From contig OU452236.1 in the NCBI GenBank assembly GCA_911728455.2, positions 9,896,195 through 9,960,194 on the forward strand: DNA of 64,000 bases, in the 5' to 3' direction. The stretch comes from Marthasterias glacialis (Eukaryota > Echinodermata > Asteroidea > Forcipulatida > Asteriidae). Position numbers and translations under genes: made by a program. Below the pieces are notes generated by a model. That model had not been told where the DNA came from. It searched no databases and saw nothing but the letters and a program-made list of their open reading frames with translations. This document shows, in pieces, positions 60,550-64,000 of the stretch (position 1 is its first letter; the number at the start of each line of letters is the position of its first letter).

Positions 60550-62745
60550 GTTAATATTAAAACATGAATGTTAGACACCTTTGCCATAATATGTTTTTAT
60601 TATTATTTTTTATTACCCAATGCCCAGTGAAAACAAATCATAATATTAAAATAGATCTAGATAGGTATGTACATGGTGAATGTTATTGTTGTCTTCAAAC
60701 TTTACGACTTCTCCAAAAGTTTGTTTTAGAAAAACAATTGTCATAAAATGCTGTTTTCTCTAATCCCTTCAATAACAATAACTGTTAATTATTTTTGACA
60801 TCAATAACACTTGAATATAACTCTTGTCACTGTCATGATTAAGATGATTTGATTGTAAATTGTGTAAACAGACAAGCAATACTTTTAAATATTTTTTTTA
60901 CAAAAAACAGATTCCTTAAAAAGTTGCAGCTTGGACAAGTCAGTAGGAAAGTATAGTGTATAGAATGTTTTTGTTGTTGTTTGATTCTAGTATCTAGTAG
61001 GGCCACTGAAGCAGGGTATAATATAGAGATACAGTTTGGATGCATAAATACAATAGGGACCATAGCTATAGTCACAGTGTTATATTGATTGAGTTATCCA
61101 TACCGAGGCAGAATAGTATGCAAATTGGGGTTTTCTTGGAATGTAGAGTTTTGGGGCGTTGGCCAGGACACTTCACCACTTTACAGCAGAGGAGAAACAT
61201 GTAGGTTCCCAACTCAGCAGTTCCTGTACACTTTGGTAACGAACGCTTGCTATCGTACAGTTTGAGGCTTGAAATAAAGAGCCAGAATTGAGAAATCCTC
61301 ATGATTTTGCCTGTGTGGCATCAGAATTTAGTTTGCTGTGTGCAGCACCATATTTATGGTGAAAGAGCTGAATATTTATCCAAGCAGATTGAGAACAATA
61401 TTTCAAGGTGACTACCTGGAGTGACTAAGCTGTAAGTTAAAACCTTTTGTCTTTATTTGAAGAAGTGCAGTTTTATCAAGACGTACGCATGTACCTTTAA
61501 ATTAAGAAAAGTTTGAAAGATAAGGTAGTTTATGAATGCTGTTTTCTGTGTGTACGGCTGATATTGATATTGTAATTGAACTAGACAGAACTGGATTCCT
61601 AGCTGTAGACCTTGGAGAAGATAGTTTGTTAAAAAAAAAGTAATTGTTGAAATGTATCTTAGTTTGAGCATTTGGTACAAAGCTGTGTGGGTACGACAAA
61701 GACTCTGTTCAACACTCAATGTTAAAGAACTGATTAAGGAGACAAGTTTGCGATATTGTTTCATTCAATGAGTGATTACAGTTGTAATTGATGATATTGA
61801 AGATCGTACAAATTATTTTGAGTTGGGTTATTTATTCTATTTTATTAGATGGCCAATTAATATGGGCGCAGTTTGATGCCGTACAAGCAAGATACACCAG
61901 GAAGATCGCCTTGATACTGAGAGATGATATGATACTGAGAGATTCAGAGATTGCTGATACTTGAGAACTTGATTTACATGATATGAACTTGTCATCGCTA
62001 TCCACTCGCCGGAGAAGGACTTGAGACTTTGGGCTCTGAGTTGAGCATGAACTGGAAACGGTGCTGTGAGAACCGATGAGGCGATTCTTCAATCAATTTT
62101 AGAGATGGAGTTTATTGTTTATCGTAGTATGTCAAAGTTCAATTGGAATTCAATTTCAATTAAGATTAATGGAATGATTGAAAAGTTAATCAAGATGTTT
62201 ACTAAATAGAATCCAGACCATATTATTTGTAATTCTGATTGTATCCAGATTGTATCATTTTGTGTTGCTTTGAGAGAAAATAACGGTTCAAGAATAATTT
62301 ATTTAATTTGGTTTTGTTGGTTTTTCATTTAGTGCCTAAGTCAGACTAGGTACAGTCCTGACAGTTACTATACCCTGCAATGAAAGCATCTTTTGCTGCA
62401 CAGCATTAAATATTCCCTATAAGATTCCTTCATTTAATCTCTCAATGTACATGAAACTTGATCTGGTGCATTGGTGAGCTGTATGTGGAAATGTTACTAC
62501 AAAAGACTACAGTCTATAGTCAGCTTCTCTAATTACAGCACCCTCCTACATGTCCTAGCAATTCAATAATTAAATGTGTCCTGACAATGTAAACAATCTA
62601 AAGCAACATGCTTTAAAACTTGAATCATTGCTAATGAATGCATATTATCAAACTCATTACCAATTGATATTAGTTATAAAGTTGTACGTATACAGGTTGT
62701 ACCTTTGAGTCTACTGATGTACATTTAAGCATCTTTTCTATGGTT
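60550..62745. other. Intron, no feature
   Basis: AT-rich intron between the Ig exon and the upstream CCP exon. Short ORFs are unsupported; a GATGATA/GAGAGAT-rich patch lies near 61,910-61,960. Confidence 0.5.
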
Positions 62746-62751
62746 ACATAC

Positions 62752-62976
62752 CACAACGAGGCTCTTCTCCTGCCCATCTACCATCATGACATGTGCGTTC
62801 AGCTGAAGTCACCAGTTTGTTCACTAACGGATCACGACATCTTGATATTATAGTAGCTCCATGTGTGAAGGTCATTATAGATGGATCAATATTTTCAATT
62901 TTATCTAGTCCATTCACATACTGTGCAATATCCTGTTTTCTTTCAGGACGTTGACAGCTGTGGCTATACAAAACTT
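62752..62976 (-). CDS. CCP (sushi) domain exon
   Basis: 225 bp, 75 codons, phase 1-1; acceptor TTGTTTCAG before 62,976, donor G|GTATGT at 62,751. CCP content: LYSHSCQRPERKQD, ATIISRCRDPLVN, RTCHDGRWAGEEPRC. Slightly longer than usual between Cys1 and Cys2. First visible exon of the mosaic gene; no signal peptide or promoter is seen, so the gene begins beyond the right edge. Confidence 0.87.
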
Positions 62977-62984
62977 CTGAAACA

Positions 62985-63755
62985 AGAAAGTTTTCACAAT
63001 TTCAAATTCATGTGACTATCATAATTATGAATTGCCTTCTGAAGGTCCCACTGATTCAAACATTTCTTTCTTGATTTCCACAAAGAAATAAATGTACAAT
63101 ACCATTTACTTTCTTCAGCTTTAACAGTAAAATATAGTAAACACGTTTACATGATCAAACCATCTGGGATTTAAAAATCTAATCAATTGAAATTAAGCAA
63201 ATTTTTAATCACTTACTGTCAGGAATTCCGAAATATTTCTATGCCCAGAGTTCAGAATGTATGGAATATTTTTGTTGTTGAGAGCATCGTTGTCAGAATG
63301 AAACTATGACTTCACAAAGACAACAAACATTTTTATAAAATGTTGCGGGATTTCCTTTTTCTCAATAATAGAGAAAATGTGGCTTTCGTTCACTCTGAAT
63401 CATGGCATGCTGTAATCTTGGTCTTACATGCCAAATACAAAAGTGGCAGCCTATCGATGTCATGAAATCCTCATTTGTCCAACAAAAAGACGAAGGTTTG
63501 GAATTGGGGATAACACAATAACCCCCACAAAAAGGGAGATTTAGGGCATGAAATTCCGTATCCTTGATTCCTTTTTGTTCAGGGCAAACAAAGAGTAGCA
63601 CCATGAGTGCATACACTGTGCACGCTACACAATGGATTATGAAACAAAAACTGGTAAACTAGTACAATTTTAGTGGTGGCTCTAAAAAGTTCCTGTGTGG
63701 TCTCGACGTATCAAACTCTGCTCGTCTTCAGGAGAATCCTGGTCTGCTGCTGATG
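62985..63755. other. No gene seen
   Basis: AT-rich; an 84-codon minus-strand ORF at 63,362-63,616 has no recognisable content. A stretch near 63,690-63,740 (GACGTATCAAACTCTGCTCGTCTTCAGGA) is probably 3' sequence of the Penelope-type element that ends at 63,763. Confidence 0.45.
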
Positions 63756-63762
63756 GTGAGGC

Positions 63763-64000
63763 TTAAGTAAGGCTGGAGGGATGCACATTTGGGCGGGAGG
63801 AATCCAAGTTGTTGTTGACCAGTGATGCATGGGAGTTGACTGCTGGCTGGATGTGTGTGCGCTGCAGTGTGTCAGTGTTAAGGTGAACTGAAGGTGGAAT
63901 GGTGGACTTAAGTAGTGGGGACCAGATGTCGTTGATGAAGAACCCGACTGTCTTGTGGAACAGTGTTGTGTGACTTGATCTCGATAGCTTCCCTAATTCT
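63763..64000 (-). pseudogene. Penelope-like element, end of GIY-YIG ORF (partial)
   Basis: Minus strand from the right edge: IREAIEIKSHNT, then after a one-base shift FFINDIWSPLLKSTI and a Ser/Asn-rich tail to TAA (63,763-63,765). REAIEI...N.D.G..I..IW.PLL is the C-terminal signature of GIY-YIG endonuclease domains in Penelope-like elements. The rest lies outside the window. A frameshift near 63,950 suggests a dead copy. Confidence 0.6.

Overview
The window is animal nuclear DNA. It is AT-rich, has spliced genes with very long introns, and is dominated by mobile elements. No bacterial, organellar or viral gene layout is visible. The transposon mix (Ty3-type LTR elements, a PIF/Harbinger element, Penelope-like and DIRS-like relics, CR1/L2-like LINE debris, many MITEs) and a secreted-type gene built from CCP, Ig, FIMAC/Kazal and WAP-like modules fit an invertebrate deuterostome (echinoderm, hemichordate or cephalochordate). 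This assignment is inference; the species cannot be read from the sequence.

Host gene(s). Ten clean exons and one decayed exon lie on the minus strand. Every one is flanked by AG/GT and is symmetrical phase 1-1, so all could be joined in frame. Reading N to C they are CCP (62752-62976), Ig (60257-60544), CCP (59091-59264), CCP (58298-58474), FIMAC/Kazal (55854-56111), an acidic linker (54882-54995), FIMAC/Kazal (54120-54377) and a decayed linker (about 53359-53382). After 50 kb of transposons come WAP-like (3643-3807, with an in-frame TGA), CCP (3003-3191) and WAP-like (220-351). The CCP-CCP-FIMAC-FIMAC order recalls the C-terminus of complement C6/C7. The exons may be one mosaic gene with a huge intron or two neighbouring genes. 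No 5' or 3' end is visible, so the gene probably continues past both edges.

Mobile elements by region. 0.48-0.70 kb: snap-back hairpin. 1.7-2.6 kb: unidentified coding-like relic. 6.8-9.9 kb: two LINE relics in opposite orientation. 9.95-10.92 kb: AACGTT-rich element with a 60/120-bp array. 12,342-21,862: complete but mutated Ty3-type retrotransposon (1,169-bp LTRs, TSD ATAT) with an extra C2H2 zinc-finger ORF after integrase. 22,132-23,670: TTAA-flanked element. 24.5-25.2 kb: tyrosine-recombinase relic. 26.0-28.45 kb: minisatellite split by a TAA-flanked TIR element. 31,628-36,895: Harbinger transposon with TSD CAG and two apparently intact spliced genes. 38,536-43,168: short LTR element (255-bp LTRs, TSD GTAT) encoding one long Gag-protease-zinc-finger protein and no reverse transcriptase, inserted in a DIRS-like gag relic. 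44.36-48.55 kb: foldback-like structure of inverted 340-bp repeats around a Penelope-like RT. 29.2, 49.1, 51.6, 52.5 and 55.4 kb: five copies of one MITE family. 57.6-58.0 kb: LINE 3' relic. 63.76-64.0 kb: end of a Penelope-type GIY-YIG ORF.

The most interesting signals are four. Two unrelated-looking LTR elements both carry a 3' C2H2 zinc-finger reading frame that starts just after a good splice acceptor. The foldback array carries nuclear-receptor-type DR1 and IR1 sites in its units. The Harbinger element has intact nuclease and Myb-like genes. The mosaic gene has complement-like module order.
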